Assembly (NCBI GenBank): GCA_963457535.1
Contig: OY734803.1
Location: forward strand, 2,170,001 to 2,234,000
Source: JAHRAW01 sp028066695
GTDB taxonomy: Bacteria > Pseudomonadota > Gammaproteobacteria > Arenicellales > Poriferihabitantaceae
Length of the DNA: 64,000 bases
Reading direction: 5' to 3'
Both the position numbers and the translations under genes were made by a program. Below are positions 31,635 through 42,073 of the stretch, in pieces (within the stretch, counting starts at the first letter, position 1; every line of letters starts with the position of its first letter). The notes under the pieces were generated by a model, which did not search any database, was not told the origin of the DNA, and was given only the letters and a program-made list of their open reading frames with translations.

Positions 31635-34118
31635 TTATGCGCGCATTTTTTTGCCGGCCGGGTCGTATAACGGCCGCGCGATCAGTTGCGCCGGGTGCTG
31701 TTCGCCGAGCATTTCCACCGCAAAACGCGCGCCGTCCTTCGCCAGTTCGGCCGGCACATAGCCGAGCGCGACGCTTTTTTTGCAGTGGTGCGCGTAGCCG
31801 CCCGAGGTTACATAGCCGACGCATTCGCCGTTGTGAAAAATCGCCTCGTCTCCGGATGCGTCTATGTCTTCGGTCTCCACGACCATCGCGGCGAGTTTTT
31901 TCGCGCGCGCGCCGCCGCCTTTCTTTTGTTTGTTGTCTTTTTCAGAAAGCGCGGCTTCGCGGCCGATGAAATCGCCCTTGCCGAAATCCATGAACGCATC
32001 CAGCCCGGCTTCGGCGGCGGTGCAGTCCGGGCGGTAGTCCAGCGACCACACCCCCCAGTTTTTTTCCAGGCGCAGCGACATCAGCGCGCGCGCGCCATAC
32101 CAGCGCAGCCCGAGGTCTTCGCCGGCGTTTTCAATTTCCTCAAAGAGTTTTAACTGGTAGGGCGGCGCGCAGTAGATTTCATAGCCGAGTTCGCCGGAGA
32201 ACGAGACGCGCGCCAGCAGCGCCGGCACGCCGCCGGCCGCGGTGCGGCGCACATCGCGAAAGCGCAGCGCAGCGCCGGCGTCTCCGCGCGTGATGCGCGA
32301 CAGCAATTCGCGCGCCTGCGGGCCGGCGATGGCGATGCCGTGGTAGTCGTCGGAAGCGTTGCGGTAGCGCACTTCGCCGCCCCCGTTTTTGTGTTTGTGT
32401 TTGTTTTCCTCCTCGTGTTCGCGCAGGAGCAGTTCAAACCACCTGCGGTGCATTTCCTGCGCGGCGCCGGAGCCGATCAGCAAAAACGATTCTTCGTCCA
32501 AGCATGCGACCGTCAAGTCGCCGCACAGACGCCCACTCGCGCGCAGCATCGGCGTCAGCGCGAGGCGGCCCGGCCGCGGGAGTTTCGCCGCGAGCAACTT
32601 ATCCAAAAACGCGCGCGCGCCGCGCCCGCGAAATTCGTGCTGCGCGAAGTTGGCGATTTCCACCGCGCCGACGCGCTCGCGCACCGCGCGCACTTCTTCG
32701 GCGACGAACGGAAACGCGTTTGACCTGCGCAGGGTCGGCGTTTCATGCGCGTTTTCCTTTGAGTCGGCGAACCACAGCGCGTGTTCCAATCCGAAACTCG
32801 CGCCCATCACCGCGCCGCGCGCGAGCAGGCGGTCGTAAAGCGCGGTGGTCTTGCGGCGGCGGCCGCGCGGCAATTCCTCGTTCGGATAACTGATCAGAAA
32901 ACGGCGCGTGTAATTTTCGGCGGCCTTGACCGCGCCGTATTCGTGCGTGGCGAATTCGCCGAAGCGCGCGATGTCCATCGCCCAGACATCCACCGCCGGC
33001 TCGCCCTCGGCCATCCATTCGGCGATGCACAGGCCGACGCCGCCGGCCTGGCAAAAGCCGGCCATCACGCCGACCGCGGCCCAGTAATTTTGCATGCCCG
33101 GCACCGGCCCAATCATCGGATTGCCGTCCGGCCCGAAACTGAAGGGCCCGTTCACCACGTTTTTGATGCCGGCGCGCCCGAGCGCGGGAATGCGCGCAAA
33201 CGCGATTTCCAACCGCTCGCTGACGCGCGCCAGATCCGGTTCAAGAAGTTCATGCCCGAAATCCGGCGGCGTGCCGCCGAGCATCCACGGCGTCGCTTTT
33301 GGCTCATATGTGCCGAGCAGCAGGCCCTGGTGTTCCTGGCGGAAATACAAATTGGATTCGTAATCAATGCCGCAGGGCAGTTCGCGCCCGGCCGCCTGCA
33401 CTTCCGGAATTGTCTCGGTGATCAGGTAATGATGCTCCATCGGCTGCACCGGCAAATTCACCCCGGAAAGATGCCCGACCTCGCGCGCCCACAGCCCGGC
33501 CGCGTTGACCAGCATTTCCGCATGCAACTCGCCACGCGGCGTGTGCACCTCCCAACTTCCGTCAGCGCGCTGCGCGGTTGCGGTCACCGGCGTGTTGCAG
33601 TGCCAACTCGCGCCGAGCGCCTTCGCCGCTTTCGCGTAGGCGTGGGTAACGCCGGACGGATCTATGTGTCCGTCCAGCGGGTCGTAGAGCGCGCCGAGAT
33701 AATGCTTCGGCTCTATCAGCGGATGCATGCGCGCCACTTCCTCCAGCGAAACGAACTCCTGGTCCAGCCCGAGGTAGCGCGCCTTGGAGCGCTCCTGCTT
33801 GAGATAGTCCAGCCGCGCCGGCGAAGAGGCGAGATAAAACCCGCCGGTCTGGTGATGCCCGACCGACTGCCCGGAAAGCTTTTCCAGTTCCGGATACAGG
33901 TTGATGGTGTAGCCCTGCAGTTTGGAAATGTTCGGGTCGGAACTGATGGTGTGAATCTGCCCGGCCGCATGCCAAGACGACCCGGAAGTCAATTCGGCGC
34001 GCTCCAGCAGCACCACATCCTTCCAGCCCTTTCTTGCAAGGTGAAAGAGAATGCTGCAACCGACCACGCCGCCGCCGATGATGACGACGCGGGCGTGGGA
34101 GGGGAGGGGGTCGGGCAT
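31635..34118 (-). CDS. dimethylglycine/sarcosine dehydrogenase-like flavoprotein
   Basis: An 827-residue protein with the DMGDH/SARDH domain order. An N-terminal DAO-type FAD domain starts VVIIGGGVVGCSILFHLARK and includes SSWHAAGQ, whose His is the site of covalent FAD attachment in this family. An FAO middle domain (DYESNLYFRQEHQG) follows, then GcvT and GcvT-C folate-binding domains (VSFSGELGYEIYCAPPYQ; VGYVTSGGYAHHCKKSVALG). It would demethylate dimethylglycine or sarcosine and hand the one-carbon unit to tetrahydrofolate. Two hydrophilic Lys/Gly-rich insertions (around KHKHKNGGGE and KQKKGGGARAKK) interrupt the GcvT part. It is transcribed with the HAD gene and follows a second mttB on the same strand. 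Confidence 0.85.
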   Translation of the reverse strand: MPDPLPSHARVVIIGGGVVGCSILFHLARKGWKDVVLLERAELTSGSSWHAAGQIHTISSDPNISKLQGYTINLYPELEKLSGQSVGHHQTGGFYLASSPARLDYLKQERSKARYLGLDQEFVSLEEVARMHPLIEPKHYLGALYDPLDGHIDPSGVTHAYAKAAKALGASWHCNTPVTATAQRADGSWEVHTPRGELHAEMLVNAAGLWAREVGHLSGVNLPVQPMEHHYLITETIPEVQAAGRELPCGIDYESNLYFRQEHQGLLLGTYEPKATPWMLGGTPPDFGHELLEPDLARVSERLEIAFARIPALGRAGIKNVVNGPFSFGPDGNPMIGPVPGMQNYWAAVGVMAGFCQAGGVGLCIAEWMAEGEPAVDVWAMDIARFGEFATHEYGAVKAAENYTRRFLISYPNEELPRGRRRKTTALYDRLLARGAVMGASFGLEHALWFADSKENAHETPTLRRSNAFPFVAEEVRAVRERVGAVEIANFAQHEFRGRGARAFLDKLLAAKLPRPGRLALTPMLRASGRLCGDLTVACLDEESFLLIGSGAAQEMHRRWFELLLREHEEENKHKHKNGGGEVRYRNASDDYHGIAIAGPQARELLSRITRGDAGAALRFRDVRRTAAGGVPALLARVSFSGELGYEIYCAPPYQLKLFEEIENAGEDLGLRWYGARALMSLRLEKNWGVWSLDYRPDCTAAEAGLDAFMDFGKGDFIGREAALSEKDNKQKKGGGARAKKLAAMVVETEDIDASGDEAIFHNGECVGYVTSGGYAHHCKKSVALGYVPAELAKDGARFAVEMLGEQHPAQLIARPLYDPAGKKMRA

Positions 34119-34191
34119 GGTGAATTCGCGTTAAATTTTTTCGGGCGCGCGCGCCGCCGGGAATTGTAGCGGGCGGCGGCGCATCATGCCG

Positions 34192-35757
34192 CTAATACCA
34201 CCGGTCTTCCCGCCCGGCCTTGGTGCGCGCCACATATTCGCGCAGCGCCTCGTCGGCGGCTTGGTCCAGCGGCGGCGGCTCGTATTCGCGCAATTGTCGC
34301 TTCCAAATCTCGCAGGCGCGCTGTTCGTCGTTGTGCTCGCCTTCCTCCAGCCACTGCTCATAGGATTTGCTGTCGGCGACGGTGGATTCATAAAAGGCCG
34401 TAGTGTAGTTGTGCAGCGTGTGCGCGGCGCCGAGGAAGTGCTGGCCGTGCTCCATTTCGCGGTAGGCGTCCAACGCGAAGGCGTTTTCGTCCAGCGCCAA
34501 ACCCTGAAACATTTTCACCATCATTCCGCAGCGGTCGGCGTCCTGAATGAATTTTTCGTAGCCCATGGTCAGGCCGCCCTCCAGCCAGCCGGCGGCATGC
34601 AGCACGAAGTTTGCGCCGGACAGCAGCGCCGGCAAAAGCGATTGCGCGCTTTCCTGCGCCGATTGCGCGTCTCCGGTTTTTGCCGAGGTGAGCGCGCCGC
34701 CGCAGCGCAGCGGAATGCCGGCGCGGCGCGCCAATTGGCCGACCGTCATGTAGGCGAGCATGACTTCGGGCTGGCCAAAAGTCGGCGCGCCGGAGCGCAG
34801 CGACATCGTGGTGAAAAAGTTTCCGTAAATCACGGGCGCGCCGGGGCGCGCCAATTGCGTGAGGGCGACGCCGACCATCGCTTCGGCATGCGCCTGCGCA
34901 ATGGACGCGGCCGGCGTAACCGGCCCCATCGCGCCGCCGAGAATGAAAGGCGAGATGACCACGCCCTGTCCGGCCTCGGCGTAGGCGCGCATGACCTGCG
35001 TGACCATGCCGTCATACACCAGCGGCGAATTGACATTGACATTGCCGAGAATCACGCAGTCGCGCTCCAGCGCGTCGGCGCCGAACAAAATGCGGCACAT
35101 TTCTATGGATTCGCGCGCGCGCTCGGCGGTGGTGACCGAGCCGAGAAACGGCTTGTCCGACCAGCGCATATGCGCATAGACCATGTCCAGGTGGCGCTGG
35201 TTGACGGCGATGTCGCACGGCTCGCAAATGGTGCCGCCGGAATAGTGAATGTGCGGGCTGAGGTAGGCGAGTTTGATCAGGTTGCGGAAATCCTCCAGCG
35301 TGCCGTAGCGGCGGCCGCGCTCCAAGTCGCGCACGAACGGCGGCCCGTAGGCCGGCGCCAGCGCGGTGTGCGCGCCGCCGATGCGCACCGAGCGCGCCGG
35401 GTTGCGCGCGACATGGGTGAATTCGGCCGGCGTGTTTTGCCGCACGATGTGCCCGACCAGGCCCGGCTCAAATTTCAGCCGCGCGCCGTCGCGCTCGGCG
35501 CCGGCCTGCTCAAACAGCCGCAGCGCCTCTTCGTCTCCGCGGATTTCAATGCCAAATTCGCGCAGGATCAGGTCGGCGTGCTCCTCAATGCGCGCGATGC
35601 CCTCCTCGTCCAGCATGTCGTAGGGCGGCAACGCGCGCGTGATGTAGGGCGCGGCGGCCGGGGGCGGCTGGGACGCCTGATTTTCCCGGAATGAGCGGGC
35701 GCGGCCGCGGCGTTTTTTGCGCGCGGCGGGCGGGGCGGGCTGGTCTGGGGTATTCAT
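34192..35757 (-). CDS. MttB-family methyltransferase, copy 2
   Basis: A 521-residue MttB-superfamily protein, distantly paralogous to the one at 28581. The N-terminal 40 residues are a basic, Pro/Ala-rich extension (KKRRGRARSFRENQ) not needed for the barrel. Family segments include NVNSPLVYDGMVTQVM, PFILGGAMGPVTPAA and AAGWLEGGLTMGYEKFIQD. No amber codon interrupts it. I chose ATG at 35757; a TTG lies one codon upstream. The 73-base gap to the dimethylglycine dehydrogenase-like gene downstream shows no terminator, so they may share a transcript. Likely substrate: glycine betaine or a related quaternary amine, by context. Confidence 0.84.
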   Translation of the reverse strand: MNTPDQPAPPAARKKRRGRARSFRENQASQPPPAAAPYITRALPPYDMLDEEGIARIEEHADLILREFGIEIRGDEEALRLFEQAGAERDGARLKFEPGLVGHIVRQNTPAEFTHVARNPARSVRIGGAHTALAPAYGPPFVRDLERGRRYGTLEDFRNLIKLAYLSPHIHYSGGTICEPCDIAVNQRHLDMVYAHMRWSDKPFLGSVTTAERARESIEMCRILFGADALERDCVILGNVNVNSPLVYDGMVTQVMRAYAEAGQGVVISPFILGGAMGPVTPAASIAQAHAEAMVGVALTQLARPGAPVIYGNFFTTMSLRSGAPTFGQPEVMLAYMTVGQLARRAGIPLRCGGALTSAKTGDAQSAQESAQSLLPALLSGANFVLHAAGWLEGGLTMGYEKFIQDADRCGMMVKMFQGLALDENAFALDAYREMEHGQHFLGAAHTLHNYTTAFYESTVADSKSYEQWLEEGEHNDEQRACEIWKRQLREYEPPPLDQAADEALREYVARTKAGREDRWY

Positions 35758-35797
35758 CAAATGGGGCGGGTCGGGCGCAAATTATAAACTGCGGTTA

Positions 35798-35806
35798 TGG
35801 TATGCT
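35798..35806 (+). promoter_or_regulatory. extended -10 promoter of iscA
   Basis: TGGTATGCT (TGn plus TATGCT) 39 bases before the iscA ATG, in the 88-base divergent gap between mttB copy 2 and iscA. An AT-rich AATTATAAAC just upstream might serve the opposite strand. Confidence 0.45.
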
Positions 35807-35845
35807 AGGCGCTCCATCGGCAACCGCAACTCCGCCATTTCCACC

Positions 35846-36175
35846 ATGTCCGTTACCCTGACCAAATCCGCCGCCGCGCGCGTCAAATCCCACCTCGCCT
35901 CGCGCCCGCCGGGCCTGCATGGGCTGCGCCTCAGCGTCAAAAACTCCGGCTGCTCGGGGCTGGCATACACGCTCGACTACGTCGAATCGGTCGGCCCCGG
36001 CGACCGCGTGTTTGAAAGCCGCGGCGTCAAGGTCATTGTGGATGGCGAGCATCTGCGCTTTGTCGACGGCACCGAAATTGACTATGTGGAGGAAGGCCTG
36101 TCGGCCGCCTTCCATTTCAAAAACCCCAATGTGACCGAGCAGTGCGGCTGTGGAGAAAGTTTCACGGTCAACTAG
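35846..36175 (+). CDS. iscA: iron-sulfur cluster assembly A-type carrier
   Basis: A 109-residue A-type Fe-S carrier, closer to IscA than to ErpA in wording: SVTLTKSAAARVKSHL at the N-terminus, NSGCSGLAYTLDYV, GVKVIVDGEHLRFVDGTEIDYV, and C-terminal NPNVTEQCGCGESF. The three conserved cysteines that hold iron or a [2Fe-2S]/[4Fe-4S] cluster are present. It delivers clusters to apo-proteins in the cytoplasm. It is separate from any iscSU genes here; the next gene, a radical-SAM Fe-S enzyme, overlaps its 3' end and could be a client. Confidence 0.9.
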   Translation: MSVTLTKSAAARVKSHLASRPPGLHGLRLSVKNSGCSGLAYTLDYVESVGPGDRVFESRGVKVIVDGEHLRFVDGTEIDYVEEGLSAAFHFKNPNVTEQCGCGESFTVN

Positions 36176-37547
36176 CGCGCGCCGCAGCGGCATTTCGTCC
36201 GGCGCGCATTCCGGCGGCACTTTCTCGATCGCGACTCTCGGCTGCAAAGTCAACGCGTTTGAGTCGGAGCAACTCGCCCAGCAGTTTCGCGCGCGCGGCC
36301 GCCGCGCCGCGGCCGATGGGCGCGCCGATGTGTGCGTCATCAATACCTGCAGCGTAACCGCCGAGGCCGATCGGCAGGCGCGCCAGTTGGTGCGCCGCGC
36401 GGTGCGGCAAAACCCCGGCGCGCGCGTGGTGGTGACCGGCTGCTACGCGCACCTCGCGCCGCGCGCATGCGCGGAAATTCCGGGCGTGGATTTGGTGGTC
36501 GGCAACCGCGGCAAGGCGAACATTCCGCGATTGCTGGAGCAATTGGAAGAGGGCGGCATTTCGCCGGGCGCAGTCGCCGAAGAAGAGGATGCGGCGCCGC
36601 CGCCCGCGCCGCAAACGCTGAGCGGTTTCGGTTCGCGCGCGCGCGCCTACCTGCAAATCCAGCAAGGCTGCGACCGCGGCTGCACTTTTTGCGTCATTCA
36701 CAAAGCGCGCGGCCCCAGTTATTCCTTTCCGGCAAAACTGGTGCGCGAACAGGCCGAGCGGCTGATTCGGCGCGGACACCGGGAATTGGTGCTGTGCGGC
36801 GTGGACATCGGCGCCTACGGCGAAGATTTCGCCGGCGGCGGGCGCGACCACTTGGCGGAATTGCTGAAACAACTGGCCGCGCTTGACGACGACTTTCGGC
36901 TGCGCATCAGTTCCATAGACCCGGCGCATCTCAGCGACCGCCTGGTGCAAACCCTCGCCGCCGAGCCGCGCATCTGCCCGCAACTCCACCTCTCGCTGCA
37001 AAGCGCCAACACGCTGATTCTGAAGCGCATGAAACGCCGCGCGACGCGCGAGATGGTGTATGCGCGCGTGGCGAAACTGCGCGAGGCGCTGCCGGAATTG
37101 GTGCTCGGCGCCGACATTTTGGTCGGCTTTCCGACCGAGAGCGACGCGCATTTCCGGCAGACGCTGGACGCGGTCGGCGAATTGGAAATCGCCTATCCGC
37201 ATGTGTTCGCCTATTCGCCGCGCGCCGGCACCCCGGCTGCGCGGATTCCGGCGCAGGTGCCCGCGCCCGAGCGCAAACGGCGCGCCGCGCTGGTGCGCGC
37301 GCGCGGCCGGGCGGTGTGGCGCGCGGTCGCCGCGCGGCAATTGGGCGCGCGGCTGCGCGTGCTGGTGGAATCGCGCGCGCGCCTGCCGGCCGGCTTCGCC
37401 TATGCGCGCGCCGCCAACTATTTCCCGGTGGTATTTCCCTCGGCGCAGGGCCCCGCGGCGCGCAGCGGCGACTGGGCCGAGGTGGTGGTGCGCGCGATTG
37501 ACGCAGGAAGCGCCGGCGACGCGCTGCTTGCCCGCCGCGCCGTCTAG
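36150..37547 (+). CDS. mtaB: tRNA t6A37 methylthiotransferase
   Basis: A 465-residue MiaB/MtaB-family radical-SAM enzyme. The UPF0004 domain begins IATLGCKVNAFESEQLA with further Cys in CVINTCSVT and VTGCYAH for one Fe-S cluster; the radical-SAM motif is GCDRGCTFCVIHKARG. The LGCKVN wording and the IHKARG segment after the radical-SAM cysteines favour MtaB over MiaB or RimO. MtaB adds a methylthio group to t6A at position 37 of tRNAs reading ANN codons. GTG at 36150 overlaps iscA by 26 nt; a later start is possible because the first ~25 residues are not conserved. A TRAM-like C-terminal part is weak. Confidence 0.85.
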   Translation: MEKVSRSTSARRSGISSGAHSGGTFSIATLGCKVNAFESEQLAQQFRARGRRAAADGRADVCVINTCSVTAEADRQARQLVRRAVRQNPGARVVVTGCYAHLAPRACAEIPGVDLVVGNRGKANIPRLLEQLEEGGISPGAVAEEEDAAPPPAPQTLSGFGSRARAYLQIQQGCDRGCTFCVIHKARGPSYSFPAKLVREQAERLIRRGHRELVLCGVDIGAYGEDFAGGGRDHLAELLKQLAALDDDFRLRISSIDPAHLSDRLVQTLAAEPRICPQLHLSLQSANTLILKRMKRRATREMVYARVAKLREALPELVLGADILVGFPTESDAHFRQTLDAVGELEIAYPHVFAYSPRAGTPAARIPAQVPAPERKRRAALVRARGRAVWRAVAARQLGARLRVLVESRARLPAGFAYARAANYFPVVFPSAQGPAARSGDWAEVVVRAIDAGSAGDALLARRAV

Positions 37548-37551
37548 CGGC

Positions 37552-37557
37552 TACAAT
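37552..37557 (+). promoter_or_regulatory. candidate -10 before ndk
   Basis: TACAAT in GCGGCTACAATACGCC, 62 bases before the ndk ATG and just after the mtaB stop. It is the same GCGGCTACAAT string found before tRNA-Phe. Confidence 0.5.
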
Positions 37558-37618
37558 ACGCCCGGCGGGGCTCCGATGCTCCAAATCCCGCCATTTCTCC
37601 CATTTCCATGCACATATC

Positions 37619-38046
37619 ATGAGCATAGAACGCACTCTCTCCATCATCAAGCCGGACGCAGTCGGGCGCAACCTCATCGGCGCGATTACCGGTCGTTTTG
37701 AGGAGGCCGGCCTGCGCGTGGTCGCCGCGCGCATGCTGCGCCTGAGCCGCGCGCGCGCCGAGCAGTTTTACGCGGTGCACAAAGAGCGGCCGTTTTACTC
37801 CAGCCTGGTCAAGTTCATGACTTCGGGCGCGGTCATGGTGCAGGTGCTGGAAGGCGAGGGCGCCATCGCGCGCAACCGCGAATTGATGGGCGCGACCAAT
37901 CCGGCCGAGGCCGCGTCCGGCACCATCCGCGCCGACTACGCCTCCGGCGTTGAACAAAACGCGGTGCACGGCTCGGACGCGCCCGAGACCGCGGCCGACG
38001 AGATCGCGTTTTTCTTCGGCGAAGAAGACCTGCGCGCGCGCGCCGA

Positions 38047-38050
<4 letters not shown>
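37619..38050 (+). CDS. ndk: nucleoside diphosphate kinase
   Basis: A 143-residue NDK. It begins ERTLSIIKPDAVGRNLIGAI, contains FYSSLVKFMTSGAVMVQVLEG, and the active-site His lies in NAVHGSDAPETA. It equilibrates nucleoside triphosphate pools by a phospho-His intermediate. It starts the ndk-rlmN-rodZ-hisS-yfgM-bamB-der block found in many gammaproteobacteria. Its stop overlaps the rlmN start by 4 nt. Confidence 0.95.
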
Positions 38051-39152
<1,102 letters not shown>

Positions 39153-39156
<4 letters not shown>

Positions 39157-40088
39157 AGTTCCCCCGCTCGGCCGCTCTGCACCGCCTGCGCCGCGCGCGC
39201 GCCGCCGCGCGCCGCATCGCCTCGGAGCGCGCCACGCCCGGCGTGGTGCTGCGCCGCGCGCGCGAGCGGCAGTCCATGACCCTGGCGGCCGCGGCCGAGG
39301 CGCTGCGCCTGCCGCAGATCACCGTCGCCGCGATTGAGCGCGATGACTACACGGCGCTGCCGGGCCCGTCCTATGCGCTGAGTTACTGGCGCAATTACGC
39401 GCTGCTGCTCGGCGTTGACATTGAACCGTCCATCGCCGAGCACAAGCGCGCGCTGCTGCTCGGCGGCGTGGTCGCGCGCGAGGCCGGCGTGTCGGCGAGC
39501 GCGCTGGCGCGGCGCGGGCTGACTGCGGGATTCGCGCTGCTGTCGGGGCTGCTGTTGCTGGCGCTGTGGCACGGGCAGCGGCCGCCGTCGCCGTCTCCGT
39601 CGGACTTTTCCGAGCCGTTCTTGTTGCCGCCGTCCGCGGAGGTCGCCGAGCGCGCCGGCGCATCCGAGCCGGCCGACCGCTCTTCATTGCGCTTCGCGCT
39701 GCCGGAGGCGATTTTCCCGGCGGGTGTGGAACCGGTTTGGCGCGGCGAAGGCGCGCCGGTTGCATTGCCGCCCGCGAATCTCAGCGCCGCGCCGCCGCCC
39801 GCGCCGGAGACGAGCGCGCCGCAGTCGCCGCTGTCCGACGACTCGGAAAACGAAATCACCCTGATCGTGGAACAGGATTCCTGGATTGAAGTGCGCGACG
39901 CAAACGACGCGCAACTGGTCAACCGCATGGCAAACCGCGGCCAGCGCCTGCTGCTGCGGGGCGCGCCGCCGTTTTCCATTTACATCGGCAACGCCGGCGG
40001 AGTCGCGATTGAATACCAGGGGCGGCCGGTGCGCTTTGTCGCGGACAAAGACGGCTTGTTCGCGCGCTTTAATGTCGGCCCGCGATGA
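39153..40088 (+). CDS. rodZ: RodZ-like cytoskeleton-associated membrane protein
   Basis: A 311-residue protein with the RodZ layout. An N-terminal Cro-like helix-turn-helix domain (RARERQSMTLAAAAEALRLP ... ALPGPSYALSYWRNYA) is followed by one transmembrane helix (GLTAGFALLSGLLLLALW), a Pro/Ala/Ser-rich periplasmic linker, and a C-terminal DUF4115-like beta domain starting near EITLIVEQDSWIEV. RodZ links MreB to the cell-wall machinery and sets rod shape. Position between rlmN and hisS agrees with E. coli-type order, where ispG lies between; ispG is missing here. It starts with a 4-nt overlap on rlmN. Confidence 0.85.
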
Positions 40089-41344
40089 CCGCGCAAAAAC
40101 TGCAAGCAGTGCGCGGCATGAACGACGTGCTGCCGCAGGACAGCGGCGCCTGGCAGCGCGTTGAGACGGCGCTGCGCGAAGTCGCGCGCGCTTACGGCTA
40201 CCGCGAAATCCGCACGCCGCTGGTGGAACGCGCCGAACTGTTTACGCAGTCCATCGGCGGCGCCACCGACATCGTGGAAAAAGAAATGTATGTGTTCGGC
40301 GCCGCCGATGAGCGCCTCGCGCTACGCCCGGAAGCGACCGCCAGCACCGTGCGCGCCTGCAACCAGCACGGCCTGCTGCACAACCGCCAGCAGCGGCTGT
40401 GGTATTTGGGCGCGATGTTTCGCCGCGAACGGCCGCAAAAGGGGCGCTACCGGCAGTTCCACCAATTCGGCGTGGAAGCCTTCGGCTGGCCCGGCCCCGA
40501 TATTGACGCCGAAGTCATTCGCCTCGGCGCGCGCGTCTGGGAGCGCCTGCAAATCGGCGGCCTGCGGCTGCAACTCAACACCCTCGGCTCGCCGCAGACG
40601 CGGCGCGCCTACCGCGAGGCGCTGCGCGAATATTTTTCCGGGCAGCGCGCGCATCTGGACGCCGACAGCGTCCGCCGCCTGGAGAGCAACCCGCTTCGCA
40701 TTCTCGACAGCAAGGTTGACGCCACCGTGGAAATCGCGGCCGGCGCGCCCGACATCACCGGGTTTCTGGACGCCGATGCGCGCGCGCACTTTGACGGCTT
40801 GTGCGATTCGCTGCGGCGTTTCGGCCTGAAGTTTGAAATCAATCCGCGCCTGGTGCGCGGGCTGGACTATTACACCGGCGCGGTGTTTGAGTGGCTCGCC
40901 GACGACGGACTCGGCGCGCAGAACGCGGTCTGCGCCGGCGGGCGCTATGACCAGTTGGTGGAACAGCGCGGCGGGCGGCCGACGCCGGCGGTCGGTTTCG
41001 CGATGGGCGTGGAGCGGCTGGTGGAACTGGCCGAGCGCGCCGCGCCCGAAGCGCCGGCGCCGACCGACATTTATGTTCTGTCGGCCGACGAAGACGGCGG
41101 CGAGGCCGCGGACATTTCCGAATCGCTGCGCCGCGCCGGCTTCGCCGTGACCACGCATTGCGGCGGCGGGCAATTGAAGCGGCAGATGAAGCGCGCCGAC
41201 CAGAGCGGCGCGCGCCTCGCGGTCATCGCCGGGCTGGAAGGCGCCGGCACCGCGCGCATCAAACCGCTGCGCAGCGGCGGCGAGCAAGTGCGGCTCGGCG
41301 TGGATGCGCTGGTGGATTGGTGCCGCGACCACATTTCCGCATAA
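40085..41344 (+). CDS. hisS: histidyl-tRNA synthetase
   Basis: A 419-residue class II synthetase. It starts with KLQAVRGMNDVLPQDSGAW, contains motif 2 (MFRRERPQKGRYRQFHQFGVE), the histidine-binding RGLDYYTGAVFEW and a C-terminal anticodon-binding domain. It charges tRNA-His in the cytoplasm. Length is normal for the family. The ATG overlaps the rodZ stop by 4 nt, so it is read as part of the block. Confidence 0.95.
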   Translation: MTAQKLQAVRGMNDVLPQDSGAWQRVETALREVARAYGYREIRTPLVERAELFTQSIGGATDIVEKEMYVFGAADERLALRPEATASTVRACNQHGLLHNRQQRLWYLGAMFRRERPQKGRYRQFHQFGVEAFGWPGPDIDAEVIRLGARVWERLQIGGLRLQLNTLGSPQTRRAYREALREYFSGQRAHLDADSVRRLESNPLRILDSKVDATVEIAAGAPDITGFLDADARAHFDGLCDSLRRFGLKFEINPRLVRGLDYYTGAVFEWLADDGLGAQNAVCAGGRYDQLVEQRGGRPTPAVGFAMGVERLVELAERAAPEAPAPTDIYVLSADEDGGEAADISESLRRAGFAVTTHCGGGQLKRQMKRADQSGARLAVIAGLEGAGTARIKPLRSGGEQVRLGVDALVDWCRDHISA

Positions 41345-41350
41345 CGAAAA

Positions 41351-42073
41351 ATGGCAGACGAAGAACTCCGGCATCCGGATGACCCGGAACTGGCGCGCGC
41401 GCGCGCCTGGTGGAATGACTACGGCCGCGCCATCGTCGGCGGCGTCGCCGTCGCGCTGGTCGCGGTCACCGGCTACAACTACTGGCAGAACCACCAGCAG
41501 ACGCGTGCGGTGGAGGCTTCCGGCCTGTATGAACAGTTGCGCGCGGAAATCGGCGCGGCCGAGGAAGCGAGCGATGAGGCGGAAGGCGGCGAGTCGGCGG
41601 ATGACGACGATGCAACATCAGAAGACACCGCCGAAAGCGAAGCGGCCATCGCGTCGCTCGCCGACCGGTTGATGCGCGATTACGCATCCACCCCTTACGC
41701 CATTCACGCCGCGTTCGCGCTGGCGAAATTTGCGGTGGAATCCGGCGACGAGGCGCGCGCCACGGTCGCGCTGCAATGGGCGCTTGACAACGGCAACGAC
41801 GACATCCTGCGCCATGTCGCGCGGCTGCGCCTGGCCGCGCTGTTGCTCGCCGGCGGGCGCGCCGACGAAGCGGCCGATTTGCTGCAGGCCGCCGAACTTC
41901 CGGCATTCGCCGAGCGCTACCACGAGCTGCGCGGCGACGCGGCATTTCAACGAGGCGACCGCGCAAGCGCGCGCGCGCACTGGCAGAGCGGACTGGATGC
42001 GATGCCGCGCGGCGACGCGTCGCGCGCGCTGCTGCAACTCAAACTGAACAACCTCACGGTGGGCGGCGGGTGA
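41351..42073 (+). CDS. yfgM: YfgM-like SecYEG ancillary subunit (TPR protein)
   Basis: A 240-residue inner membrane protein. A short cytoplasmic N-terminus (RARAWWNDYGR) leads into one transmembrane helix (AIVGGVAVALVAVTGYNYW), and the periplasmic part is helical with TPR-like repeats and an acidic insertion near residues 58-95. This matches YfgM/TPR_21 proteins, which bind the Sec translocon and periplasmic chaperones. Its position between hisS and bamB is the conserved one. The stop overlaps the bamB start by one base. Confidence 0.85.
   Translation: MADEELRHPDDPELARARAWWNDYGRAIVGGVAVALVAVTGYNYWQNHQQTRAVEASGLYEQLRAEIGAAEEASDEAEGGESADDDDATSEDTAESEAAIASLADRLMRDYASTPYAIHAAFALAKFAVESGDEARATVALQWALDNGNDDILRHVARLRLAALLLAGGRADEAADLLQAAELPAFAERYHELRGDAAFQRGDRASARAHWQSGLDAMPRGDASRALLQLKLNNLTVGGG

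Noticed and set aside
28581..35757. Pyrrolysine-containing MttB genes
   Set aside because: Both frames are open without an in-frame amber codon and end at normal family length; no pyl genes are in the window.
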